This document shows positions 17,694-26,326 of a DNA stretch of 64,000 bases, piece by piece. The DNA is from Perkinsela sp. pyNocScin1 (lineage: Eukaryota > Euglenozoa > Kinetoplastea > Prokinetoplastida > Perkinselidae). Below the pieces are notes generated by a model that was given only the letters and a program-made list of their open reading frames with translations, had not been told where the DNA came from and did not search any database. Position 1 is the stretch's first letter; each line of letters begins with the position of its first letter. Made by a program: the position numbers and the translations under genes. The stretch is taken from positions 372,001 to 436,000 of the forward strand of contig CAXHTR010000006.1 of NCBI GenBank assembly GCA_964019655.1. The letters run 5' to 3'.

Positions 17694-20075
17694 TCAACTA
17701 TCATAGTCCGATGGGCTCTCGTCGTCGGTATAGTCATCTCCGAACCGCCCGCAAAATCTACCGTACCCATGCTTACATGAATGCCCGCATGAGCGCTTAT
17801 TATAGTCGTCACTCTCAAAACCCACGTAAACAGCATCATCACTAAATTCCTCTGTTGCCTTGGCGGCAAGTTCTTTGTGCCAAGCTGTTGTGGCTTGGTC
17901 TTTTTCGACATCAGACTCAGATTCGGACGGAGCATGCGCTGCTTTGGGTTTGACTTCTTTGCCCGAATACTTTTCTTCGGCACGGATGAACCGGCAAACT
18001 TCAGTGGGAATTCCTATTTCTTTCAGCACATGCATCCACGCACGCTCATCGTCACGAAGCGTCTCATTCGCTCCCTTAACTAACACGCCTTTCAAATCAG
18101 ATATGCCCTGACTGCTCTTCTTTGTCCACATCCATACGTCAGGAATACCTTTGATTGTGCCCTCAATAAAAAAGAATTGCAAGAGCTGCATGAGTGCATA
18201 CTTTTCGACCAGGGACTGCGCTATCACGACGAGATCTTCAGCAGCAAAATCCTTAAAAAGCCTCCCGAAGCGCTTATCGCTGTATGCTGCGTACTGAGTT
18301 CGTATCTCACACTCTATCTCTGATGATGACATCGCCTCGATGCGGTCAAAAACTCTTTCGATCTCGTAATCTCGTCGTGCGAAGAACTGCGGCGTACCAA
18401 AGTCGAGCGGCACCTCTCGCCATCTCGATGGGAAGAAATACTGCGCAATCTCGCTCTTTTGGTCTGGCTGAAAGACATCAGCAGTGAGAAGAAAGCAAAG
18501 TGCTGATATCACTTTGCCATCGCATGCCGCTCCTGTCCAAGACGGACCGAGCTCTTGAATATACTCTGCGAGTACGAATTCATTCTCTGTTGCAGCATTC
18601 AAACTATTTGGCAAGCGCTTTCGACTCTGGAACGACTCCGCACGCATAGTTCTCTCATCTGGCTCGGAAAGTTTCAATGGCTGAAGCCCTTTCCAGGAGT
18701 AGCTCGGGCAGAGTTCTCTAACCAAACGCTCAAGACCTATTCGCTGGCCGACTCGCAAGAATTTCTTCCCTTCATGAAGCAAATGGAAGTTTATGAACTC
18801 TGTCATGTGCTCGAATGGCTTTGTGTATGAATACACGCTCGATATGGCTTTTTCGGCAATGGGAAGCGCTTTTTTCTTCTCTTTGATCTCCATGTGGCAC
18901 AAGATGCGGTTATAGAGTGTATCGACCTGCATACATGGTAAATAGCCAAAGTGCTCTGTGACCATCGTGTACATCTGGATCGCAGGATTATATTCCTCTT
19001 GAAGCATGGCGCACTGCGCGAGCGCGTGGAGTGCCTGCATCGCCCAGTACTGAATGTCGAGCTTATTTTCCATGTGGTGCTCACACTTCTCATAAATCTC
19101 GAAGCTATCCTCCATTTTCTCACACTTTCGGAATATCGACCGAATCTTCTTTCGCGCCTTCGACACCCAATCATCGCATTTTTTCCTCGATTTGCCTGTA
19201 GTCGGCAGTGCATCTTGAGCAGTGCCCGTGGAAAGCCGACGCAGCCGCGCATATGCCTTCCATGTGATTCTGTAGGCATCGATCGCCATGTCCTGGCCGT
19301 CAGTCCATTTATAAAGCTCAGCGCCGATTTCAAACTTTGGTTTAATACCCCAATCGAGTTCTGGCGCCGATGCGAGATGCTGCAAAACTTGGCGGGTCCT
19401 CAGCGTTGTCTTTTCCCAGCGCTCGGGGGCCGCAACAGTCGCGCATGGACTTGGGATGGCGGAGAACTCACCTCCGTAGAGCATGCAGAATACATCAGAC
19501 AAATTGTAGAGTTTTCTCAGCTCATAACCTGCGTCAAGCGCTGTGAAAGAAAACGGAAGCCTATCTGTAAAGCTGAGTGTTTTCATGCACTTCAGTTTGT
19601 CACGCAGTAACGATTTCAAAGCTTTTTTGGAAAGTTCATCGGATAATTCTGATTTTTCGTACAGAATTTTCGAATCAATATGCTCGATGATTCCACGAAT
19701 GTCGTCTGATGCAAGAGCACAGTAGAGTGCAATCAGATCTGGGTCGTAATTTTTTACTTCCTCTTGGGGGAGCAGATATTCTTTAACGATCTTTTTCTCC
19801 TGTAAACCTTGCAATATTTTGTATGTCCATGAGCTATTCTGTTTCAGAATCGACGGCGTGTACTGCGGGGCAAAGGAATATTCCTTTCGCACGCTCGTGA
19901 CGAATAGATAAGCGACGAGGTTCATTTCAATATCTGATAGTTTGTTGATCAATTTTTGAGCAGCACAGCCGTTTGAATATTCGTTGACGCCACTTCCATT
20001 CCACACAGCCTCGTCGACAAGGCGGCGGATACCAGAGCCTAGGGATACAAGTGCTGATGATTCGGTGTTGTTCAT
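17694..20075 (-). CDS. FAN1 paralogue 5, degenerate nuclease site (793 aa)
   Basis: The first Glu is Asp (AACDGK) and the Glu of E-x-K is Leu (GVLVKGANE); the Asp of IPDVWMW and the Lys remain. It is closest to paralogue 2 in the N-terminus (SLGSGIRRLVDEAVWNGSG) and in KARKKIRSIFRK. The C-terminus ends with a Gly/Asp/Cys-containing stretch (RSCGHSCKHGYGRFCGRFG) and DDESPSDYDS; the Cys/His cluster is not seen in the other copies and could bind metal. The ATG at 20073-20075 is chosen by alignment with copy 2. Confidence 0.82.
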   Translation of the reverse strand: MNNTESSALVSLGSGIRRLVDEAVWNGSGVNEYSNGCAAQKLINKLSDIEMNLVAYLFVTSVRKEYSFAPQYTPSILKQNSSWTYKILQGLQEKKIVKEYLLPQEEVKNYDPDLIALYCALASDDIRGIIEHIDSKILYEKSELSDELSKKALKSLLRDKLKCMKTLSFTDRLPFSFTALDAGYELRKLYNLSDVFCMLYGGEFSAIPSPCATVAAPERWEKTTLRTRQVLQHLASAPELDWGIKPKFEIGAELYKWTDGQDMAIDAYRITWKAYARLRRLSTGTAQDALPTTGKSRKKCDDWVSKARKKIRSIFRKCEKMEDSFEIYEKCEHHMENKLDIQYWAMQALHALAQCAMLQEEYNPAIQMYTMVTEHFGYLPCMQVDTLYNRILCHMEIKEKKKALPIAEKAISSVYSYTKPFEHMTEFINFHLLHEGKKFLRVGQRIGLERLVRELCPSYSWKGLQPLKLSEPDERTMRAESFQSRKRLPNSLNAATENEFVLAEYIQELGPSWTGAACDGKVISALCFLLTADVFQPDQKSEIAQYFFPSRWREVPLDFGTPQFFARRDYEIERVFDRIEAMSSSEIECEIRTQYAAYSDKRFGRLFKDFAAEDLVVIAQSLVEKYALMQLLQFFFIEGTIKGIPDVWMWTKKSSQGISDLKGVLVKGANETLRDDERAWMHVLKEIGIPTEVCRFIRAEEKYSGKEVKPKAAHAPSESESDVEKDQATTAWHKELAAKATEEFSDDAVYVGFESDDYNKRSCGHSCKHGYGRFCGRFGDDYTDDESPSDYDS

Positions 20076-20173
20076 TTTGAATAAGATTCGTATATAAAAG
20101 ATCACCTGATACAGAGCACGAAAAAGCCAAGTAAGCTTCTACGGTGGCGCAAAGTCTTAAATACTTTACCAGC

Positions 20174-20860
20174 CTATATACCTATGAAGCTCACCTCATG
20201 GACAGAGCGGAAATTTCCATTTCCGCCAGGGAGCGCCACAACAGAGCCTACCCAGTGATTCAGACCATTCAGGTGCACATACTTAAGACTGAACGGCAAA
20301 TGTCTGCAGTACACACGCTTTTGCTGAATTCTGTTTTCCGAGAGATCCAGATGATGTAGCCCCATGGGAAGGTCAATCAAGTGAATGGGCCCACAAATGA
20401 AGTTATTTCGAATGCTAAAGTGCACGACCCTCGGTGGGAGCCGCTGCAAATTCAGTGTACCTTGGATCTGGTTTTCATCAAAGTCAGCGTGCGTCAGCTT
20501 GCGTGGAAGCAGCCGGGTATCGATGCTGAAGTGCTGGTTGCACCGAACGATGCTGATGATGCGGACGGAGCTTGGGAGATAGGAAATGGAAAAGTCACCT
20601 GCGATCGCGTCGCTGTACTCGACGCCAATGATTCTGTACATGAACATCCTCGGTGCAATCTGGAAAGCATTGCACTTTACTCCCGACCACTGGCTGCAGA
20701 CGTCATGGGAAAGGTTCCCGTCGGGGATGATGGATGCGATGAAGGCCTCACCAGTGTTTTGGACAAACTGCTGCATGAGCCGCTTCTGGTAATCCTCAAG
20801 GAGATCTATGTCAGGGACTTTGCCATCTGCGCATAGAAGGATAAGCGTGGAAATGAACAT
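20174..20860 (-). CDS. Divergent family A LRR protein (228 aa)
   Basis: It starts MFISTLILLCADGK and has a cap module with VCSQWSGVKCN. The repeats are less regular (LTHADFDENQIQGTLNLQRLP, LHHLDLSENRIQQKR). It belongs to a subgroup with the genes at 24706 and 25514, which share a TR-x-LPR-x-x-x-x motif in mid-protein and a loop of unusual sequence near the C-terminus (LNGLNHWVGSV). The Cys pair in the cap (VC...KC) could form a disulphide if exported. Confidence 0.75.
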   Translation of the reverse strand: MFISTLILLCADGKVPDIDLLEDYQKRLMQQFVQNTGEAFIASIIPDGNLSHDVCSQWSGVKCNAFQIAPRMFMYRIIGVEYSDAIAGDFSISYLPSSVRIISIVRCNQHFSIDTRLLPRKLTHADFDENQIQGTLNLQRLPPRVVHFSIRNNFICGPIHLIDLPMGLHHLDLSENRIQQKRVYCRHLPFSLKYVHLNGLNHWVGSVVALPGGNGNFRSVHEVSFIGI

Positions 20861-20891
20861 TTGTCAGTAAACGAAAAACTTGGGGGTAAAT

Positions 20892-20977
20892 AGTGATGAG
20901 TTATGATGGACAGGGATATGAGCTACTTCAAAGCAATTTTTTAGATTCTTTGCGTAGCATAGGGTAAGCTCATCACT
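20892..20977 (-). other. Intergenic stem-loop, possible structured RNA
   Basis: AGTGATGAG at 20892-20900 is the exact inverted complement of CTCATCACT at 20969-20977. Nested inside are GCTAC (20922-20926) with GTAGC (20954-20958), and CAAAG with CTTTG directly within that. ATGAGCT (20918-20924) can alternatively pair with AGCTCAT (20967-20973). The stem lies in a 279-base gap between two genes. No box C/D pair or clear H/ACA tail is visible, so its class is open. Confidence 0.35.
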
Positions 20978-21139
20978 GTAGCATGGCCCTGCCTGCTGAG
21001 CTGACAACTTTCAATCATTCCAACTTGCAAAACGACTTGAAAATTCGTATCTACGCGAAAAATAGAAATAAAGATAGCTTCACTCAACAAAGGGCCACAT
21101 CACTCAAAATCAGCAACATGGCCGCAGACCCCCTCTGAC

Positions 21140-21418
21140 CTACTCCTTCGCTTCATTTGCCGCCTGCGTGAACATCGGGTGGTACCGCAGAAACTCTGGG
21201 AAGGCCACAAAGCTGATCTGGCTGCCGCGAATGAGCGCGTGGTCGACGTTCGAGACCTCCCCGCCCTTCGCCTTGATAGTGACCTGCGCCATGCGGAGGT
21301 TCATATTCTCCTCTGCGCTCAGCAGAACGCCACGGTAAGAGTCGCCGTTGCTCAGTTCAACAGTAATCACGTGCGACTCGGCCTCGAACAGCAGCTGTAG
21401 GGGTTGGCTTTCGCGCAT
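21140..21418 (-). CDS. SMD3: Sm protein D3 (92 aa)
   Basis: This is a core spliceosomal Sm protein of the heptameric ring on snRNAs, needed here for spliced-leader trans-splicing. Sm motif 1 covers LLFEAESHVITVELSNGD and continues through AEENMNLRM; Sm motif 2 is ALIRGSQISFVAFP, with the IRGS signature. PEFLRYHPMF matches the D3-specific segment after Sm2. The ATG at 21416-21418 is used; the 28 open codons upstream have no ATG. Human D3 is longer because of a C-terminal RG tail, which is missing here; the protein ends QAANEAKE. Confidence 0.88.
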   Translation of the reverse strand: MRESQPLQLLFEAESHVITVELSNGDSYRGVLLSAEENMNLRMAQVTIKAKGGEVSNVDHALIRGSQISFVAFPEFLRYHPMFTQAANEAKE

Positions 21419-21513
21419 GGAATACGAAAAAAATTGAAATAAGTAAAATTGTGAATTTTTTACAAAGAACGACTTTTTCAGGAAAGCCGACCCTTTGCAC
21501 ACAAGTCTCTGAT

Positions 21514-22626
21514 TTACTCCTTGTCATCCTCCTTCGGTGCTGGAGGTGGCGACGGCAGGCTATCGGTGGACAGCTTCGTCTCGGGAATCGCCTTCTGGAA
21601 AATGTTCGTGCGCTTGCCCCAGAGGTTGATACCCCGGCGCGCCTCGCTGACGTCGATGACAGTGGGCCCGACGCGCCCCAGGCGCTTGCCGATGTTCTGC
21701 GTTTTCAGAAAATTTAGCAGTAAAACACAGCTGCGCATGGACACACCGAGCTTGTCGAGCTCCGACCACTGGATGGCGATCGGGTTGAGCCCCGCCGTCG
21801 AGAGCGCTTCCACTGAGTTATCGTAGCCGCGCTGCACCAGGACGTCAAACTTGTTCTCAGTGGTGTAAAACGACAGGAAGTGGCAGCCGGGGTCGAGATA
21901 GACGACTTCTATGTCGTCGTCGGGTCGTGCGCGCTTGTACTGGTCGACCGCGAAGAGACCATGCTCGTCCTTCCACGCGATGAGCGTGTTCTCGCCTGCA
22001 AAGCCCAAATAATCGCCGAGGGCGGGGGCGTCGCTCTCCTGCTCGATCGTGACGACGTCAAAGCTCTTGGTATCCCGCAGGGCAAACAAATTTTTAATAG
22101 TTTGCTGGGCGAGCATGTTCGTTCGGCTGCCGTGGGCGAGCGCGAGGCCGCAGGGGAGCATCACGAAGTCGCCGGCGGCGCAGCGGCAGCTCTCGACGTC
22201 TTGCAGAAAGGTTGTGGTCGACGTGTTGCCGCCGCTGGCGCGGATGTAGCGCGTCGTTTCCTGGAACTCGGGGATGCGGTGCTCCATGCCGAGCGTCGGC
22301 ATGGACACGAATGAGGCCCCGATGGACACCATGCTGTCGGCCGTGCGGATGGCGTCGATGTGCGGCAGCTCGGCCATCACGTGGAGGTTGTCGACGAGCG
22401 TCGAGGACGAGAGCGTGCGGTAGAACCCGCGGAACTGGTTCATGAGCATGTCGCGGTTGACGACGATGCCGTTCGGGCCGGTTGTGGGGACGGTGTGGTA
22501 CGCGGGCGAGCGGACGTAGGCGTGGACGACAGTTCGGCGCGAAGTAGTGAAGACACCGCGAGTGGAGTGGGAAGCACTCGGAAATCGGTTGCGTGTGAAC
22601 TGTAGGGGAAGGCTGCAGTGGGCCAT
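21514..22626 (-). CDS. Pentein-fold pseudoenzyme, probable RESC1/RESC2 (GAP1/GAP2) guide-RNA-binding protein
   Basis: The 370-residue protein has an Arg/Ser-rich, acid-free N-terminus (residues 1-40) typical of a mitochondrial presequence. The body matches the dimethylarginine dimethylaminohydrolase fold in order: AAGDFVMLPCG...HGSRTN (150-170), DYLGFAGENTLIAW (205-218), and NPIAIQWSELDKLG...CVLLLN (281-305). The catalytic His position is Asp205, and the nucleophile position appears to be Ser299 (Cys300 is adjacent), so it is probably not an enzyme. In kinetoplastids the paired editing-complex subunits RESC1 and RESC2 are, as I recall, of this fold and hold the guide RNA 5' triphosphate. Which subunit this is cannot be told. 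A degenerate metabolic enzyme is the alternative. Confidence 0.6.
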   Translation of the reverse strand: MAHCSLPLQFTRNRFPSASHSTRGVFTTSRRTVVHAYVRSPAYHTVPTTGPNGIVVNRDMLMNQFRGFYRTLSSSTLVDNLHVMAELPHIDAIRTADSMVSIGASFVSMPTLGMEHRIPEFQETTRYIRASGGNTSTTTFLQDVESCRCAAGDFVMLPCGLALAHGSRTNMLAQQTIKNLFALRDTKSFDVVTIEQESDAPALGDYLGFAGENTLIAWKDEHGLFAVDQYKRARPDDDIEVVYLDPGCHFLSFYTTENKFDVLVQRGYDNSVEALSTAGLNPIAIQWSELDKLGVSMRSCVLLLNFLKTQNIGKRLGRVGPTVIDVSEARRGINLWGKRTNIFQKAIPETKLSTDSLPSPPPAPKEDDKE

Positions 22627-22815
22627 AGATATTGAAAGAAAGTAGAAATGGAGAACATTTGGGACATTGAGCGTAAAAATGGATTTTATTCGAATTTTAC
22701 GAACAGTGGTCATGATACGTTTTAAGGCTCCAGCTTGCATAGCTTTGGGAGATATACGGTCGTGAAAGACAACATGTGACTGCAATGAGCTTTAAAGCCA
22801 AAGAAATCTTTGCCT

Positions 22816-23076
22816 TCACATCGCCCGCCAGACGTATCTGAAAATAATGACATGCAGCACAGCAACGGCGATAAGGGCAGCGAACATGTCCGTGTTCACA
22901 CCGGGGTCAAAGTGCGCCATGTAGAGCGCCCCGAGGTCGGAGCGCGCGATGGCGAAGAACAGGACTGGCACGCTGAAAATGAGAACCGTCGTCTGCACAA
23001 ACTCCTGGCGGACGTGGGTGTTTTCTTCGGCGCGCAGCATCTCGGTGAATTTGTCAAAGTTTTTCTTCTTTGTCAT
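22816..23076 (-). CDS. VMA21: VMA21-like V-ATPase assembly membrane protein (86 aa)
   Basis: It has two predicted membrane helices (TVLIFSVPVLFFAIA and MFAALIAVAVLHVIIFRYVW) separated by a short loop ending near an Asn-Thr-Asp, with the VP in helix 1 typical of VMA21. The family assists assembly of the V-ATPase membrane sector in the ER. Length and topology fit the family (about 80-110 aa). The chosen ATG is at 23074-23076 (MTKKKNFDKF); the frame is open a further 18 codons. The usual ER-return signal at the C-terminus is not obvious: it ends RYVWRAM. Confidence 0.65.
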   Translation of the reverse strand: MTKKKNFDKFTEMLRAEENTHVRQEFVQTTVLIFSVPVLFFAIARSDLGALYMAHFDPGVNTDMFAALIAVAVLHVIIFRYVWRAM

Positions 23077-23154
23077 ATTTTTGTTATTTCTGAAAATAAA
23101 TTGAAAATTTTTGATTTTCATCCAAATCACAAAATTCAGATTTGTTACCTCGAA

Positions 23155-24324
23155 TTAGACCTTGTCATAGACATGCGGGTTGCCCTCGAGCGTCTTTGAT
23201 TCCGCGACCTTGCGCATCGCCTTGTTGAAGTCCATGTCGGTGATGTGGTCGCGGCCGTCGCGCAGCGCGAACATGCCGGCCTCCGTGCACACGTTGCGGA
23301 GGTCCGCGCCGTTGAAGCCCTCGCTCAGCTTCATCAGCGACTCATAGTCGAGCTCCTCGGTGATATTGAGGCCCTTGGCATGAATTTTTAAAATGTCCTC
23401 CCGCGCGCGCCTGTTGGGGAGCGGGATCTCGATTTTTCTGTCGATGCGGCCCGGGCGCATCAGCGCGTCGTCGAGGACCCCCGGCCGGTTCGTAGCCATG
23501 ATAATTTTGACTTTGCCGAGCGAGTCGAAGCCGTCGAGCTGCGTCAGGAGCTCCATGAGCGTGCGCTGGATCTCGCGGTCGCTGCTCGTGCCCTCAATGC
23601 GCTTGCCGCCGATGGCATCGATCTCATCGATAAAAATGACGCAGGGCGCGTGCTCTTTCGCGTAGGCGAACATCTCGCGAACGATGCGCGCTGACTCACC
23701 GATGTACTTGTCGACGATCTGACTCGCGACAACTCTGAGAAAGGTCGCCTCGATGTTGCCAGCGATGGCCTTGGCGAGGAGTGTCTTGCCGGTTCCTGGC
23801 GGGCCGTAGAGCAGGACACCCTTGGGCGGATGGATGCCAACGCGATTGAATATTTCTGGGTTGACTAAGGGGAGCTCGATGACTTCGCGGAGCTGTGTGA
23901 CCTGCTCACGCAGGCCGCCGATCTGCTGGAAGGATAGGCTGACCTCCTCGGTATTCAGCTTCATGTGAAACACGAGGGGGTCGACCTCGCGCGGGAGGAG
24001 GCGCATGATGGTGAGCGTGGTGATGTCGAGCGCGACGCGGCTGCCGACCGTGAGCAGGCGCTGGTCGATGTCCGTGCGGACGCCGACGAGGTAGCGCGGG
24101 CCCGAGGAGGACTTGACCATGAAATGCTCGTCGTCGACCTTGCGCATGACCTCGCCGCAGATCTGCCCGACGCTCTGGAGGCTCTTGACGTAATTCTCGG
24201 TGTCGTTGAAGTCGCCCTCGAGGGCGCGGAGGTCTTGGCGGAGGCCAGCGACGCGGTCCTCAAGCTCACGGAGCTCTGTGAGCTTCTTGTTCATGCGCTC
24301 TCTGGCTTCTTCTAAGGGGTCCAT
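23155..24324 (-). CDS. RPT4: 26S proteasome AAA-ATPase subunit RPT4 (389 aa)
   Basis: An N-terminal coiled coil (residues 5-50) is followed by the OB domain with [11 protein letters not shown] and GPRYLVGVR (50-110), then an AAA domain with Walker A GPPGTGKT (174-181), Walker B FIDEID (231-236) and the second region of homology ending [26 protein letters not shown] and [18 protein letters not shown] identify RPT4 among the six paralogues. It unfolds and translocates substrates as part of the 19S base. It is a full-length, clean copy, GC-rich like the other core genes. Confidence 0.93.
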   Translation of the reverse strand: MDPLEEARERMNKKLTELRELEDRVAGLRQDLRALEGDFNDTENYVKSLQSVGQICGEVMRKVDDEHFMVKSSSGPRYLVGVRTDIDQRLLTVGSRVALDITTLTIMRLLPREVDPLVFHMKLNTEEVSLSFQQIGGLREQVTQLREVIELPLVNPEIFNRVGIHPPKGVLLYGPPGTGKTLLAKAIAGNIEATFLRVVASQIVDKYIGESARIVREMFAYAKEHAPCVIFIDEIDAIGGKRIEGTSSDREIQRTLMELLTQLDGFDSLGKVKIIMATNRPGVLDDALMRPGRIDRKIEIPLPNRRAREDILKIHAKGLNITEELDYESLMKLSEGFNGADLRNVCTEAGMFALRDGRDHITDMDFNKAMRKVAESKTLEGNPHVYDKV

Positions 24325-24330
24325 AGTAAG

Positions 24331-24364
24331 CTAAGTAGAAGGAATTGAGAAGGAGAGTAGAGGT
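24331..24364 (-). promoter_or_regulatory. Putative spliced-leader acceptor upstream of RPT4
   Basis: On the coding strand a pyrimidine-rich tract (CCTCTACTCTCCTTCTC, then CCTTCTACTTAG) ends in an AG at 24331-24332, six bases before the ATG. This arrangement is the usual trans-splice acceptor of kinetoplastid genes. Seen directly: tract, AG and distance; its use is inferred. Confidence 0.45.
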
Positions 24365-24705
24365 AGTAATGAATATAATTATGGGGGCTAAGGTCTTTAA
24401 GTAGGTGCAATGCTGCACTGCACAGTAAGAATCATCTCTTATAGTGAAGTAGTAATAACGAAGTAGTGGTCTTCATTACCCCTACGATGCAACTACTTTT
24501 ACCATCATTTGTTTCAGTGGCAACTGTCATTACCATCATAAGCAGTAGTGGTATTTTAGTAGTAATTACTGCTTAGTACAATTACAGACTTTAGACTTCA
24601 TTGCCTTTAGAGCGCTGTGGCTGGGCCGATTAAATGCTTTGATTATTACACGCATAGTCTTATCTCTATTTTCAATCATCTCTACGACACCAGTCCCTAC
24701 AAGGA
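24365..24705. other. Gap of about 340 bases rich in GTAGTAAT / ATTACTAC motifs
   Basis: Short variants of AGTAGTAAT recur between 24445 and 24580, including the palindrome-like AGTAGTAATTACTGC near 24560. Two minus-strand ATGATGG motifs resemble snoRNA box C, and one CTGA lies between them, but the spacing is too short for a normal C/D RNA. No coding gene is seen. Confidence 0.35.
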
Positions 24706-25374
24706 TTAGTACGAGAATCTCGAATTCGTACTCAAAATGACCTTTTTCCCATTCATGAGCTCTTCAGGGACCAAAGCGCAGATCTCTTGAATACGCATGG
24801 CAGGACCGTTCAGATTTATCTCTGAAATTCCGGAAGGCAGGTTTTTGTACGGAAGAAACTTCTGCTCCATGCGATTGCCTGAGAGGTCCAGCGAGGTTAG
24901 GGACGCAGGCAAGCTCGTCAGCACGATAGCTCCAGTGATCACATTTTGCCGTAAGCTGAGCTTCCAGAGTTCTTCTGGCAAGGCAGTGAGGTCAATCGAC
25001 CCGTAAATGGCGTTGTTGGAAAGCTGGATAATGCGAGCCTTGCGGGGCAAAAAGCGCGTCTCGATCTTTTAGAGCTGGTCACATCCGATGATCGAGAGTG
25101 ATACCACAGTCGGCGGTGCCGCTTGCAGCTGAAAGTTCCCGGTACTCATTTCCTTTTGGTAGACGATGGTCTCGATGACACCATCAGTGCACCCGACACC
25201 CCACCACGTGCACACGTCGCTGTTCAGATCACCATGGCAAAAGCGCATGCGCATGTCGTCGCTGATGAGTTTGAAGAACTGGAGCATAAGGATTGACTGT
25301 CGATACTTGGTAGAACTGGGTAGGGCTGATTGCGCGGAGTGGTCAGATGCGATGCAGAGCGTAAATAGCAGCAT
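24706..25374 (-). pseudogene. Family A LRR gene interrupted by one in-frame TAA
   Basis: The frame runs from the ATG at 25372-25374 (MLLFTLCIASD) through the cap (VCTWWGVGC) to TAA at 25069-25071, then continues in the same frame through KIETRFLPRKARIIQLSNN and four LRRs to a normal stop at 24706. The intact neighbour at 25514 reads QLDSPLKTRYLPREAR at this place, so the stop falls inside conserved sequence. Either this is a recently killed gene, or only the 101-residue N-terminal part is made. Confidence 0.75.
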
Positions 25375-25513
25375 GATATCGTAAAAACTGAGTACAATAG
25401 AGAATGTAGATGACACTGGTTGGCATTTTACTCGCAAAAGTAATGCGGATCATCCTTGAGGCTACTGACATTCCAATACAAGCAAGCCCTGAGCGATATG
25501 CAGAAGACTTGGC

Positions 25514-26164
25514 TCACGATATGAGAGCATGGCTTGTGATGCATACTTGCTTCGCACGCTCGAGCTCTGCTGGGTCGATGCAGCGCACTTTTTGGATGAT
25601 TGTGAGTGGACCGATCATAGACAGTCGTTCAGCTGCTGGAGGAATCTTGTGTACAAGCACAGTGTCCTGCCGAATGATATTCCCGTCCAAGTTGAGGGTC
25701 TTTAGGCTCTTCGGCATGTCAATAAGGTGCACTCCCCCAGAAATCAAGTTGAAACTGAGGCTGAGTGTTTCGAGATGCGCTGGCAGCGTCGCCAAGTCTA
25801 CTTCCCCGGTAATATTGTTACAGCTCAAATTGATGTACCTCGCTTCACGGGGGAGGTACCGTGTTTTCAGCGGGGAATCCAGCTGCGATGAGTTCACAAG
25901 AGTGAGCCTTTCGACGCTCGGCGGGGCATACTCGATGGCAAAATTGCCGTATCTTGCGTCAATGTACTGAATCTTCGTAAGGATACGGTTTGTGCACTTG
26001 AGGCCAATCCAACCGCTGCAGATGTCACCATAGAGGTGCCCGTTCGATATTTCGAGTCGGCTGTCAAAGTCAATGTGGCGATAAAACATGCGCATGAGCG
26101 CTGCCTGCTTGGCAGTCGGTGTGTCAGCTGTGCCTAAGCAGAGAAGTGGATAAAGGGCATTCAT
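25514..26164 (-). CDS. Family A LRR protein (216 aa)
   Basis: The intact relative of the pseudogene next to it. It starts MNALYPLLCLGTAD, a slightly longer hydrophobic cap than usual, with cap module DICSGWIGLKCTN. LRRs include INLSCNNITGEVDLATLP and LSLSFNLISGGVHLIDMP; the end is ERAKQVCITSHALIS. Two Cys in the cap and one near the C-terminus are present. The start codon is the ATG at 26162-26164. Confidence 0.77.
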   Translation of the reverse strand: MNALYPLLCLGTADTPTAKQAALMRMFYRHIDFDSRLEISNGHLYGDICSGWIGLKCTNRILTKIQYIDARYGNFAIEYAPPSVERLTLVNSSQLDSPLKTRYLPREARYINLSCNNITGEVDLATLPAHLETLSLSFNLISGGVHLIDMPKSLKTLNLDGNIIRQDTVLVHKIPPAAERLSMIGPLTIIQKVRCIDPAELERAKQVCITSHALIS

Positions 26165-26326
26165 TGCATACAAACTAATGCTAGATGCGATCTTTAGATA
26201 CGATCAGCAGGAATAACCTTAAAAAATACTAAAATTTGCGGAGCATGCATATTTTTACTAAGATTTTGAATGAGAGGAGAGATCTCTGCATTTTCATTTT
26301 GATTGAATGATATAATCGAGCATAAA

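Noticed and set aside
24365-24600. C/D snoRNA in the GTAGTAAT-rich gap
   Set aside because: ATGATGG and CTGA motifs occur but their spacing is too short, and no rRNA complement is recognised.
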